DNA of 64,000 bases from Nitrosomonas sp. (GTDB taxonomy: Bacteria > Pseudomonadota > Gammaproteobacteria > Burkholderiales > Nitrosomonadaceae): contig JAMWZW010000004.1 of NCBI GenBank assembly GCA_024281995.1, forward strand, positions 117,391 to 181,390, written 5' to 3'. The position numbers were made by a program, and so were the translations under genes. The notes under the pieces were generated by a model, which was given only the letters and a program-made list of their open reading frames with translations, made no database searches and had not been told where the DNA came from. Below are positions 38,848 to 47,608 of this stretch, piece after piece; position 1 is the first letter of the stretch; every line of letters starts with the position of its first letter.

Positions 38848-40446
38848 TTAGTTAAAAGGGAATGTCCATTCCTTTGTCCAATCGCTATTTTCATCCTTGA
38901 ATGCACCAATATAATCAACTGGCGTAAAGAAAGCATCCCCAACCGTTGTACCGCCGAGCGTTAATGGCGATCCTGCTGCCGGCAAGTAACCGCTTAACAA
39001 AGGATCTCCTGCAACATTTTCAGATTGCGACAGGAACCAATCCGATGTGGTAAATGTGGCGCCTTCGCCATCAGCGAAATTAGCGGCACAATTGACATAT
39101 GAATGTTGAATCGTTAATGAGCCTGACAAACTGCCAGGTGTTCCTGCATGGGCAAAAGTTGCAGGACCATCGATTGTTAAACACGATGCAAATTCACCAG
39201 AAACAACAGAGTTCCAAATATTAACACCCGTTCCTCGGCGTAATAATACCCCCTCTACTGCACTTCCTGTCCGACCAAGAATAGTCATGTTAGATAGGAT
39301 CGGCTGAGCTCTTGGGCTACTACCATTGTCCACTTCATTGTTGTCGGCTTCAATTCCACGGTCACCAGAATCCAGCGCCTGTTTAATCAGAATAAATTGC
39401 GCACGCCCTTGCCAACCATTGGTCCAATCAAGAGAATCATCACGAATATTGGTTAAAACCAAATGTTTCATTTGCACTGTTCCACCAAAGACTTCAACAC
39501 CATCGTCCAATCCTGCGTGAACCTGAACATAGTCGATAAGCGTTCCAGAACCTACGCCATTAAGTGTTAATCCATTGAGCTCTTCATCCTGGCGAACCGC
39601 GTCACCGGCAAACAAAATCTGTACATACTTGAGCACACCACTATTATCCACTGGATCATTACCACCGTAGATCTCAGTAGTTACAGCTTCAAATGGTACT
39701 TCGCATACTGGAACACCTGCATTACATCCATTTACCGGTGCATTTCCCGCAAGAACTAAGCCTGCCCATTCTCCAGCATCTTGGCCTAATGCACCTGTCA
39801 TGACGATTGGATTATCCGGTGTGCCTTCCGCCATAATTTTTGAGCCACGTCTGATCCACAGATAAGCTTTGTCCTGACCGATAATTTTGGTTCCTGGGTT
39901 AATGGTCAAAATGGCGCTTTGTGACTTATCTCCGCCAACGTAAACAGGTCCCTCCAACAGCCATTCGATGTTTTTTGTCAAAGTCACATTCGAGGTAATT
40001 GTGCCACTTAAGATACAAGAATTCGCTGTAGGCCCTTGCTGTGCAAAAGTCGGACAGCCTTGGAAAGCATTATTAACCAATTGCTCGATGCTAAAACGCA
40101 ATGGATCGGAACCAGGCACTAATTTTAATTTGGCGTAATAACTGTCTGCGCCAACAGATACTGAAGAGATATGCACTGCGCTGGTATCCGAATCAAATAC
40201 ATTACGCTGCCCAGTCGTGGCAGCAACCGGATTAGCAGAAACCAATTGCAACTCATTTCCAACGAGTTGTAATTGTGCGCTAAAAAATGCAGAAGAACCG
40301 CTGCTTAGTACTTCGACAACAGGTAGATCTACCGTATTGGTTGCTGGATTATAGGTTGCGGTCGCGTTCGCATTGAATGCAACGCTACTCAAGAATATTG
40401 CTGATGTTGTTAGTAATTGTTCTTTTATATTTTTTAATTGATACAT
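38848..40446 (-). CDS. secreted beta-helix-like protein, putative Pho regulon member
   Basis: A 532-residue protein with a signal peptide (about 1-28, cleavage near ANA-TA). The central region has repeated strand patterns (LTINPGTKIIGQDKAYLWIRRGSKIMAEGTPDNPIVMTG, WAGLVLAGNAPVNG, VEVFGGTVQMKHLVLTNIRDD, GVLLRRGTGVNIWNSVV), as in right-handed parallel beta-helix surface proteins. Four to six cysteines occur. The function is unknown. It lies upstream of phoX on the same strand and is preceded by its own 11-bp-phased Pho box. A role in phosphate acquisition or surface binding is therefore inferred, not shown. Confidence 0.75.
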   Translation of the reverse strand: MYQLKNIKEQLLTTSAIFLSSVAFNANATATYNPATNTVDLPVVEVLSSGSSAFFSAQLQLVGNELQLVSANPVAATTGQRNVFDSDTSAVHISSVSVGADSYYAKLKLVPGSDPLRFSIEQLVNNAFQGCPTFAQQGPTANSCILSGTITSNVTLTKNIEWLLEGPVYVGGDKSQSAILTINPGTKIIGQDKAYLWIRRGSKIMAEGTPDNPIVMTGALGQDAGEWAGLVLAGNAPVNGCNAGVPVCEVPFEAVTTEIYGGNDPVDNSGVLKYVQILFAGDAVRQDEELNGLTLNGVGSGTLIDYVQVHAGLDDGVEVFGGTVQMKHLVLTNIRDDSLDWTNGWQGRAQFILIKQALDSGDRGIEADNNEVDNGSSPRAQPILSNMTILGRTGSAVEGVLLRRGTGVNIWNSVVSGEFASCLTIDGPATFAHAGTPGSLSGSLTIQHSYVNCAANFADGEGATFTTSDWFLSQSENVAGDPLLSGYLPAAGSPLTLGGTTVGDAFFTPVDYIGAFKDENSDWTKEWTFPFN

Positions 40447-40498
40447 AGTAAACCCACCTCCAATTTTTATTTAGGGTGCGTCAATCTAACAGGTGGAT

Positions 40499-40527
40499 AT
40501 GACAGCAATATTACATTTACATGTAAA
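40499..40527 (-). promoter_or_regulatory. predicted Pho box upstream of the beta-helix gene
   Basis: ATGACAG (40499), ATTACAT (40510) and ATGTAAA (40521) on the plus strand are spaced by exactly 11 bases. Read from the minus strand these are CTGTCAT, ATGTAAT and TTTACAT; the first is a perfect PhoB half-site. The array ends about 52 bases from the gene's start, as at pstS. Confidence 0.65.
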
Positions 40528-40818
40528 TTCATATTGGTATTCAAGAAGCAATGTTGTGAATTAGTCATTTTCTGCACTGTTGCTTAAACAGCTATAGTCA
40601 GTTCATAATTTGCCATTTTGGGTTCTGTAAAGAATTCCAAAATGACGGCATCGCTTCTTTACGATGTTCATCAACCATAGACAGGAATTTGTCTATTCAC
40701 TTGAAAGATATTGAAAAACTATGAAGAGTGCCGCAAAAAAGTTAAAAACAAGCTCAAAATACTCATTTAACACTACCTAATCATAAAATTCTCTTCAATC
40801 ATATCTATTAAGAAATCC
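40528..40818. other. spacer between RTX-like and beta-helix genes
   Basis: About 290 AT-rich bases without a supported coding frame. Nothing else was recognised. The RTX-like gene ends at 40819 on the minus strand. Confidence 0.35.
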
Positions 40819-42960
40819 TCAGACGAGAGTCAAAAGATCTGATTCAGCTAGCAGCATCGAATCCGAATTTGTTCCGATCAAGGTAACTTGCGATGATGCC
40901 GTGACTGTTCCATTAATTGAAAAGTTAAATGGGTTTTCATCACTATCATTGGTAGCGATTCTAAGTTGACCGGATTTTATCCCAACAATTGTGCTGTCGA
41001 GTCGAACCTGAAAGGTATCCGAACCGCCAGATGGCAAGGAAGCGGCTAATGGGTTTGCTGGAACTAACGAAAAACCATTCGGTACAGTTGGCGTACCAAG
41101 TGTTAAAGTCGAACCACCATCATTTTTAACAGTAAAAGTATGAATAACTCCAGCACCGCCTTGGACTACACTACCAAAACCAGTACCATCGGCCGTATTA
41201 GGCGTAGTGTCACCATCCGCAATATTGATCGCATTACCGCTAACTGATATTTCAGGATCCGAAGCAAACTGCAATTTCTCTATATTGATAAGCCGAGCGG
41301 TATCTCCTGCATAATCAGCCGGAGCCGTACCCAATCCTGTAACATGTATCTCACCATTTACATTAACAATACTGAAATCACTGCGATTACCGAAAAATAC
41401 CACCGTATCCGTACCCGCTTTTCCATCGATAAAGTCATTGCCGCCTGCGCCATCTATCGTATCGTTACCAGCAGTTCCGTTGTGAGTCAGGCCGCTAGTG
41501 GTTCCTGCTATCTGGGTATTGCCGGTAGCCGGTATGGTCTCGGTTAAATTGGCAAACTGTACTTTCTCGGTGTTGAAAATCCGCGCCGTATCTCCCCGAT
41601 AATCAACAGGAGCTGTGCTCAATCCCGTTACGCGTACCGCGCCGCTTAAGTTTACGAAATTGAAATCACTGCGATTACCAAAAAATACCACCGTATCCGT
41701 ACCCGCTTTTCCATCGATAAAGTCATTGCCGCCTGCGCCATCTATCGTATCGTTACCAGCAGTTCCGTTGAAAGTCAGGCCGCTAGTGGTTCCTGCTATC
41801 TGGGTATTGCCGGTAGCCGGTATGGTCTCGGTTAAATTGGCAAACTGTACTTTCTCGGTGTTGAAAATCCGCGCCGTATATCCCGCATAATCAATCGGAG
41901 CAGTACTCAGTCCCGTTACACGCACCGCACCGCTTAAGTTCACAAAATTGAAATCACTGCGATTACCAAAAAATACCACCGTATCCGTACCCGCTTTTCC
42001 ATCGATAAAGTCATTGCCGCCTGCGCCATCTATCGTATCGTTACCAGCAGTTCCGTTGTGAGTCAGGCCGCTAGTGGTTCCTGCTATCTGGGTATTGCCG
42101 GTAGCCGGTATGGTCTCGGTTAAATTGGCAAACTGTACTTTCTCGGTGTTGAAAATCCGCGCCGTATATCCCGCATAATCAATCGGAGCAGTACTCAGTC
42201 CCGTTACACGCACCGCACCGCTTAAGTTCACAAAATTGAAATCACTGCGATTACCGAAAAATACCACCGTATCCGTACCCGCTTTTCCATCGATAAAGTC
42301 ATTGCCGCCTGCGCCATCTATCGTATCGTTACCAGCAGTTCCGTTGTGAGTCAGGCCGCTAGTGGTTCCTGCTATCTGGGTATTGCCGGTAGCCGGTATG
42401 GTCTCGGTTAAATTGGCAAACTGTACTTTCTCGGTGTTGAAAATCCGCGCCGTATCTCCCCGATAATCAACAGGAGCTGTGCTCAATCCCGTTACGCGTA
42501 TCGCGCCGCTTAAGTTCACAAAATTGAAATCACTGCGATTACCGAAAAATACCACCGTATCCGTACCCGCTTTTCCATCGATAAAGTCATTGCCGCCTGC
42601 GCCATCTATCGTATCGTTACCAGCAGTTCCGTTGTGAGTCAGGCCGCTAGTGGTTCCTGCTATCTGGGTATTGCCGGTAGCCGGTATGGTCTCGGTTAAA
42701 TTGGCAAACTGTACTTTCTCGGTGTTGAAAATCCGCGCCGTATCTCCCCGATAATCAACAGGAGCTGTGCTCAATCCCGTTACGCGTACCGCGCCGCTTA
42801 AGTTTACGAAATTGAACACACCGCGATTACCCGCAAATACAACTGTATCCGTGCCGGCTTTTGCATCAATAAAATCGTTTCCGCCGCCGCCATGAATAGT
42901 ATCATCGCTCGTAGTACCGTTAAGGGTTTGGGAATTAGAATTTCCAATTATTGTCGCCAC
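40819..42960 (-). CDS. RTX-like calcium-binding repeat protein with choice-of-anchor-type C-terminus
   Basis: A 713-residue protein starting at GTG 42958-42960 with GGAGATAA upstream. It consists of six to seven copies of a 96-residue unit. Each unit contains NDTIDGAGGNDFIDGKAGTDTVVFFG, a hemolysin-type nonapeptide region, followed by a beta-rich RIFNTEKVQFANLTETIPATGNTQIAGTTSG linker. The C-terminal ~120 residues resemble an Ig-like choice-of-anchor/ASPM-SPD-2 domain (TFTVKNDGGSTLTLGTPTVPNGFSLV). There is no N-terminal signal peptide, consistent with type I secretion. The end (SDSMLLAESDLLTLV) is a plausible T1SS signal. No T1SS genes are in the window. Confidence 0.85.
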   Translation of the reverse strand: MATIIGNSNSQTLNGTTSDDTIHGGGGNDFIDAKAGTDTVVFAGNRGVFNFVNLSGAVRVTGLSTAPVDYRGDTARIFNTEKVQFANLTETIPATGNTQIAGTTSGLTHNGTAGNDTIDGAGGNDFIDGKAGTDTVVFFGNRSDFNFVNLSGAIRVTGLSTAPVDYRGDTARIFNTEKVQFANLTETIPATGNTQIAGTTSGLTHNGTAGNDTIDGAGGNDFIDGKAGTDTVVFFGNRSDFNFVNLSGAVRVTGLSTAPIDYAGYTARIFNTEKVQFANLTETIPATGNTQIAGTTSGLTHNGTAGNDTIDGAGGNDFIDGKAGTDTVVFFGNRSDFNFVNLSGAVRVTGLSTAPIDYAGYTARIFNTEKVQFANLTETIPATGNTQIAGTTSGLTFNGTAGNDTIDGAGGNDFIDGKAGTDTVVFFGNRSDFNFVNLSGAVRVTGLSTAPVDYRGDTARIFNTEKVQFANLTETIPATGNTQIAGTTSGLTHNGTAGNDTIDGAGGNDFIDGKAGTDTVVFFGNRSDFSIVNVNGEIHVTGLGTAPADYAGDTARLINIEKLQFASDPEISVSGNAINIADGDTTPNTADGTGFGSVVQGGAGVIHTFTVKNDGGSTLTLGTPTVPNGFSLVPANPLAASLPSGGSDTFQVRLDSTIVGIKSGQLRIATNDSDENPFNFSINGTVTASSQVTLIGTNSDSMLLAESDLLTLV
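41360..42950. repeat. 288-bp tandem repeats in the RTX-like gene
   Basis: The same DNA string (for example TTACCAGCAGTTCCGTTG) recurs at 41465, 41753, 42041, 42329 and 42617, exactly 288 bases apart, with few differences between copies. A diverged copy lies at the gene's 5' end (near 42905). High identity and a constant unit suggest recent duplication or gene conversion. Confidence 0.9.
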
Positions 42961-43253
42961 TTAAGTTATCTCCATTATTATTAAAAATTATTTGGTAAAT
43001 GATTTCAGAAGTCCTGTAATATTTTATGAGTACCGGGGCTTCCAGAATTCAAGATTGTTGCCAGACAATTTAATTATATTAATCAAATTGGTAACATTTT
43101 TGATGCCTGCTAGTTATTAGCAGTCCGGACAATATATCAAAACATCTTTAATAAAAATAGCAGTTATATATCCCGAATAATTGATAGGGATTAAGCCAAT
43201 TTCCGGGATAAATATCCTGCTCTAGATTGGAATTTATTGTAGAAAGGAAGTCT

Positions 43254-44114
43254 TTACAAAAAACTCTCAAGTTTCGAGAAGCTGTTCAAAGTTTTTGTAG
43301 TTACAGTGTCAAGATAGTAAGATGGGCGAACTGTAGGCTGGTATTGAGCTTGATTCAACCAAAGCGGACCATCTTTTAGTAAAGAATCTTGCCATCCATC
43401 TCCACGAGATAAAAAGAAGTTATAACCGGAACCTTCAATAGGTATGCTGTCATGATGTATTGCAGATCGATCAGGATTTCCTTCACCTGAGGCAAATGAA
43501 TCATCCAAAGCAAGTATTACTTTGCCATCAACACGAATAGAGATTTCAATTTTTTGGTTCGAGTTATTTATTGGTTGCGCTGTTACGGCAATATCTTTAT
43601 CAATCGGTATAGTGGTTGAATGTTGCTCGCAGGAGTCGATGGTAGGTTCTCGATCACCAATAATCCACGAGCAGTATTTGTAAGGTGGACTCGAAATCTT
43701 TAAAGTAATTTCCTGACAGAATGCTGAAGTTACATAATTATCGCAATGTGTTGTATAGGTGCTTCTATATTGATTTGTATCGTTATTCCAATCAGTTACC
43801 CAATGATTGGTAACTATATTTTTTAGTGCTTCAATATATTTTTTGTATTCTGGATCTTCGGCACGCGATTTTCTATTATTCGAGTTAGGTGGAGTAAATC
43901 ACCTTAGATATTGATTATATGCGGATTCTATTTCATTGTTTTTATTTGACTTTGAAGTTAGGATTGATAAATCCTCACTTCGATGCAGAAAACTTAAATT
44001 TGATGAACCCTCTTTAATTTCCCAAGTAATTAAAGGTGTAGCTTCAATAGAATCGGTATAAATGCAACTGAATATGAACAGATTTATGAAAAAAACCTCT
44101 TGATAGGTTTTCAT
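43254..44114 (-). pseudogene. GDSL/SGNH esterase-like gene broken by an in-frame TGA
   Basis: A frame starting at ATG 44114 encodes a signal-like N-terminus (MKTYQEVFFINLFIFSC), runs 71 codons and stops at TGA (43899-43901). The very same frame then stays open to 43254. Downstream it holds VDGKVILALDDSFASGEGNPD, the SGNH block I motif (normally GDSxxSGEG; here the Gly is Asp). The rest ends soon after (KTLNSFSKLESFL), without the Asp-x-x-His block V. So the gene is both interrupted and apparently short at the C-terminus. Selenocysteine is not supported. It lies next to a lipoprotein gene on the same strand. Confidence 0.7.
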
Positions 44115-44181
44115 GGTTTGATAATTCTGCGGGAAGTAGATATCAACTTCAGAATCACAATTTCAAGTGCAAACAGTTTAA

Positions 44182-44208
44182 AAGCACCCTGATAACTGCA
44201 GGGTGCTT
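44182..44208. terminator. bidirectional hairpin terminator
   Basis: AAGCACCCTG (44182-44191) and CAGGGTGCTT (44199-44208) are perfect ten-base arms with a seven-base loop. The minus-strand flank is TTTT and the plus-strand flank AATTTTTATT. It lies just beyond the stop of the lipoprotein gene at 44217. Confidence 0.75.
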
Positions 44209-44216
44209 AATTTTTA

Positions 44217-45128
44217 TTAACTTAAGTTACATTCACTATCTTTTTTCTTAATGAAAGACTGAATATCTTTCCCCCCATACCTTTCAGAGAGCTTATCAAT
44301 ACCAATTTTGATCAGTGGTGAGAAATCGGACTCTTTACTGGTATCTAAAAATCTGTTTAGCTCATCAAGATTCTCTTCCGTTATGTTGATGCCGTACATT
44401 TTTGCGTATGCGATGATAGCCAGCCTACTTGAGCGGTTATTTTTGTTAGTGAAGATTCGTGTGGTTTCAATTACTATCGACGTGGTTTCATCTCTTTTCA
44501 ATTTATCAAAAATCTTTCCTATGGCACCAGGTGCACAGGCTCCTACGCTATCGTAATTTTGTTCTACAAATATTTTTTTGATTCCTTCTTCGCATTGAAC
44601 GCTATTTTTGGGGTTTATCTGTAGATATTGCGGGGAGTTACGAATCGTATCAAATGAGGATGCGGGATCTCTGCTCCTTTCCATAATCTCCGTTAGGAAG
44701 CTAGATTGTAGATTCCTAACGTTGATAAGCAAAGAAGCGAATGTATGCTCAACATCACTTTTAAATTGCCCAGATTTTACCAAATTAAAAGCTTCCTTAA
44801 TTTGCTCTTTATCAAGTTCTGTCTTTTTTACAGCGCCTTCTTCAATTAGCTTATCCACTAACTTATTAAATTTCTCTTCAGATTTTTCTGGTTTTTCCTT
44901 ATCGATAACGACGCATTCATTATCTTCTGGTTTCGATTTTTTATCGAAAGATCCGAATCCTTTTGCTAAGGAAATTAGTGAAATTTTTGCTGGGAAACTG
45001 ACTTCTTTATGCCGCTCTTTTGCTATAGAAGAAGCAGTATCTATCGATGATAGTTGAGCGCAAGATGTTAAAAATGCGGTCATGCAAAAAGCGAAGAAAA
45101 TATTATGGAACAAGTTGTTCGGGTACAT
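44217..45128 (-). CDS. lipoprotein of unknown function
   Basis: A 303-residue protein with a lipobox (FLTSC, near residue 22) after a hydrophobic leader. The rest is mostly helical and charged, with Lys/Glu-rich segments and four mature cysteines (CVVID, CEEGIKKIF, CAPGAIG, ECNLS). No known domain. AAGGAGAATCC before the ATG at 45128 sets the start. Codon use appears more AT-rich than the core genes, and it lies next to an IS cluster and a broken gene, so recent acquisition is plausible. Confidence 0.68.
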   Translation of the reverse strand: MYPNNLFHNIFFAFCMTAFLTSCAQLSSIDTASSIAKERHKEVSFPAKISLISLAKGFGSFDKKSKPEDNECVVIDKEKPEKSEEKFNKLVDKLIEEGAVKKTELDKEQIKEAFNLVKSGQFKSDVEHTFASLLINVRNLQSSFLTEIMERSRDPASSFDTIRNSPQYLQINPKNSVQCEEGIKKIFVEQNYDSVGACAPGAIGKIFDKLKRDETTSIVIETTRIFTNKNNRSSRLAIIAYAKMYGINITEENLDELNRFLDTSKESDFSPLIKIGIDKLSERYGGKDIQSFIKKKDSECNLS

Positions 45129-45300
45129 AGGATTCTCCTTGTTGAATAAGATGCGCAATCACCGTTATCTCCTTAATAGTTTAAATATCTTAGACCCAGG
45201 GATAATGACCTAATGGAATGGACGCCCACTATCCTAAACGGCATCAAGGTGCCAAAGTAGTGGCGCAATAAAGCCCACCCAATAAAGAGGAGCGTCCGAC

Positions 45301-46104
45301 ATGAAGATTACAACGATAGGCATTGATTTGGCAAAAGAAGTATTTCAGATTCACGGTGTGGATGTACATGGCAAGGCCGTGCTGCGCAAGCAACTGCGTC
45401 GCAGTGATATGACGAAGTTCTTTGTCAATCTTGAGCCCTGCCTGATTGGCATGGAAGCCTGCGGTAGTTCACACCATTGGGCGAGAAAGCTGGGTGAATT
45501 TGGTATTGTGATACCTCAGGGCATCCGATCCATCAACAAGCGTATGCCGGATATTTTGGGAGATGCCGAGAATGGTTTGCCAGGTACGCTGCGCAAGTTG
45601 TTGGAAAGACTGAACGACCATTTCAAGGAGTTGAATCGTCAGGTGGAGGAACTGGAGCTGCAGATCAAGCTGTGGAACCAGGAGAATGAAGCCAGTCAAA
45701 GGCTGGAAGCCATTCCCGGCATTGGCCCGATCACGGCGAGCGCCATTGTTGCAACTGTGGGAAATGCCACGGAATTCAAGAACGGCAGGCAACTTTCGGC
45801 ATCGCTCGGATTGGTTCCAAAGCAACGCTCCAGCGGTGGCAAGCAAACATTGCTGGGCATCAGTAAACGTGGCAACACTTACTTGCGCACTTTGATGATC
45901 CACGGAGCACGAGCGGTCATTCGGTTTGCCGAGAACAAGGCTGAACCTGATAGCTGGCTGCGCAAGCTAATGATGCGGCGCAACAAGAATGTTGCTGCCG
46001 TTGCACTGGCAAATAAAAACGCACGTATTATTTGGGCGTTGCTCGCTAAAGACACTAAATTCCACCCCCATCACACTTCGGCAGTGTCCGCTGCCGCAGC
46101 CTGA
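45301..46104 (+). pseudogene. IS110-family transposase with internal deletion
   Basis: A 267-residue frame opening with ITTIGIDLAKEVFQIHGVD (first catalytic Asp) and MEACGSSHHWARKL (catalytic Glu). It then jumps directly from KLGEFG to IVIPQGIRSINKR. Family members have about 75 residues here, including the NKND..DAEAI block with the last two acidic residues of the DEDD RuvC-like tetrad. The C-terminal helix-hairpin part (LEAIPGIGPITASAIVATVG, SLGLVPKQRSSGGK, GNTYLRTLMIHGARA) is intact. The deletion is in frame and joins at a GEFG-like repeat, so the product is full-looking but very likely catalytically dead. GAGGAG precedes the ATG. Confidence 0.82.
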
Positions 46105-46351
46105 TCGGGCCAGCTGAATAGAGATGTATTGGTAACGTTATAATTGAACGAGTTTAAGGAGAAAAATTTCCCCCGATTGCACAGGCAATCATGACATGAT
46201 GGCGAGACTGGTCAGACCGTGAGTGGCTAAACCTAAATTTGACCAAGTGCATAGAGCACGTTGACCTGATAAGGCGTTACTCAGCGGATTCCATCAGGGA
46301 TAGAGGCAATGCGCCTCATATAAAATCCGGATGTAGGGCTGCAATCTTATA

Positions 46352-47570
46352 TGTAGTAGTCTCGACCCGATCTGACAGTTACCCGATTTAACGATGTGTC
46401 TGTTAGATCAAATTCAGTTATTCAATGAGGTAATTTTATCGTCCCACACCCCCTTTGCGTCAATTAAAGTTTGCATCGGTGTACGCCCACAACACATTTT
46501 TCCTTGGTGAGTACGTGTGTTGTTGTAATACACCATCCAGTCATCCAGATCGTGCTGTAACTCTTCGATCGATTGGTAAATCTTACGCCTGAATGCTACC
46601 TGGTAGAATTCCTGCAAGATGGTTTTGTGGAAACGCTCGCAGATACCATTTGTTTGTGGATGATTGGCTTTCGTTCTGGAATGCTCAATGTCATTGAGTG
46701 CCAGATAGAGCTGGTAATCGTGACTCTCCGGCTTACCGCAGTATTCGGTACCGCGATCGGTCAGGATACGGATGACTCCCATACCTTGTTCGACAAAGAA
46801 CGGAAGCACCCGGTCATTAAGCAAATCAGCTGCTGTGATCGGCGTTTTGGTGGTATACAACTTCGCTGCAGCCCACTTGGAATAAGTATCGACGAATGTT
46901 TGCTGATAAATTCGACCCACGCCCTTGATGGTGCCAACGTAAAATGTGTCTTGGCTGCCGAGATAGCCTGGATGAGCCGTCTCGATTTCGCCATGAGCAA
47001 CATCGTCTTCTTGTTTCTTCTCCAGGGCCTGCACTTGCGCTTCGGTCAGCACTGCTCCGGTCTCGGCGATATGTTTCTCCAAGGCTGACAAACGCTTCTT
47101 GAACGACTCCAGATTCTGACGCAGCCACACCGAACGAACGCCAGATGGAGAAACAATGATTCCGCGTTTGCGTAGTTCATTAGAAACACGAACCTGACCA
47201 AACGCAGGTTGCTCCAGCGCAAAAGCTTTGATCGCTGCTTCCGTCGCTTCTTCTACGCGATTCTTGATATTGGGTTTACGCCGGTTCTCATCAATCAGTG
47301 CCTCAACGCCTCCTGCCTCCACGGCAGCCTGATAGCGATAGAAAGTATCGCGTGAAAAACCCATTACCTTGCAGGCTCGGGATACATTTCCAAGCTCGGC
47401 TGCCAGATTAAGCAAACCAATCTTGTGTTTGATGATAGTTCGTTGAATACTACTCATGGGATTACTCCTTTGCGCTTGCGCGCTTCGTTGATAAAGATTC
47501 ACACCTCTATCAAACCGGGTAATCCCACCTTTGGCAAGACCTACTGTCAGATCAAGTCTGAACTACTACA
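46352..47570 (-). mobile_element. IS481-like insertion sequence, apparently intact
   Basis: The ends are TGTAGTAGT (46352) and ACTACTACA (ending 47570), and the inner sequences (GATCTGACAGT) stay nearly identical as inverted repeats for about 28 bases. The 1219-bp element holds one transposase gene on the minus strand. No clean target-site duplication is seen, and it lies inside the IS1111-type element. A second copy starts at 63926 in the opposite orientation. Confidence 0.8.
46414..47457 (-). CDS. IS481-family transposase
   Basis: A 347-residue DDE transposase. It has an N-terminal helix-turn-helix region (LAAELGNVSRACKVMGFSRDTFYRYQ) and a second HTH-like part (GQVRVSNELRKRGI). The rve catalytic domain carries VDTYSKW, ILTDRGTEYCG and a Glu in NGICERFHKTI, so all three acidic residues look present. 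The ATG at 47457 follows AAAGGAG; an in-frame upstream ATG at 47502 lacks such a site. Confidence 0.88.
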   Translation of the reverse strand: MSSIQRTIIKHKIGLLNLAAELGNVSRACKVMGFSRDTFYRYQAAVEAGGVEALIDENRRKPNIKNRVEEATEAAIKAFALEQPAFGQVRVSNELRKRGIIVSPSGVRSVWLRQNLESFKKRLSALEKHIAETGAVLTEAQVQALEKKQEDDVAHGEIETAHPGYLGSQDTFYVGTIKGVGRIYQQTFVDTYSKWAAAKLYTTKTPITAADLLNDRVLPFFVEQGMGVIRILTDRGTEYCGKPESHDYQLYLALNDIEHSRTKANHPQTNGICERFHKTILQEFYQVAFRRKIYQSIEELQHDLDDWMVYYNNTRTHQGKMCCGRTPMQTLIDAKGVWDDKITSLNN

Positions 47571-47608
47571 ACTGAATGAATGCTTGGCAGAATGTGGGCG
47601 TCCATGTA

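Larger units (their letters stand above)
45219..47605 (+). mobile_element. IS110/IS1111-type element split by an IS481-like insertion
   Basis: ATGGACGCCCAC (45219-45230) and its exact inverse GTGGGCGTCCAT (47594-47605) delimit the element as subterminal inverted repeats. Between them lie the IS110-type transposase, its 3' region, and an intact IS481-like element (46352-47570). Without that insertion the element would be about 1.17 kb, shorter than a usual 1.4 kb IS1111 because of the internal deletion in its transposase. Confidence 0.65.

Noticed and set aside
43899-43901. TGA as a selenocysteine codon in the esterase-like frame
   Set aside because: No active-site cysteine position in SGNH enzymes fits, no downstream SECIS-like hairpin is evident, and the rest of the gene looks decayed.
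46573-47088. Antisense frame of 171 codons in the IS481 transposase gene
   Set aside because: The transposase frame has the complete DDE motifs, so this is a shadow.
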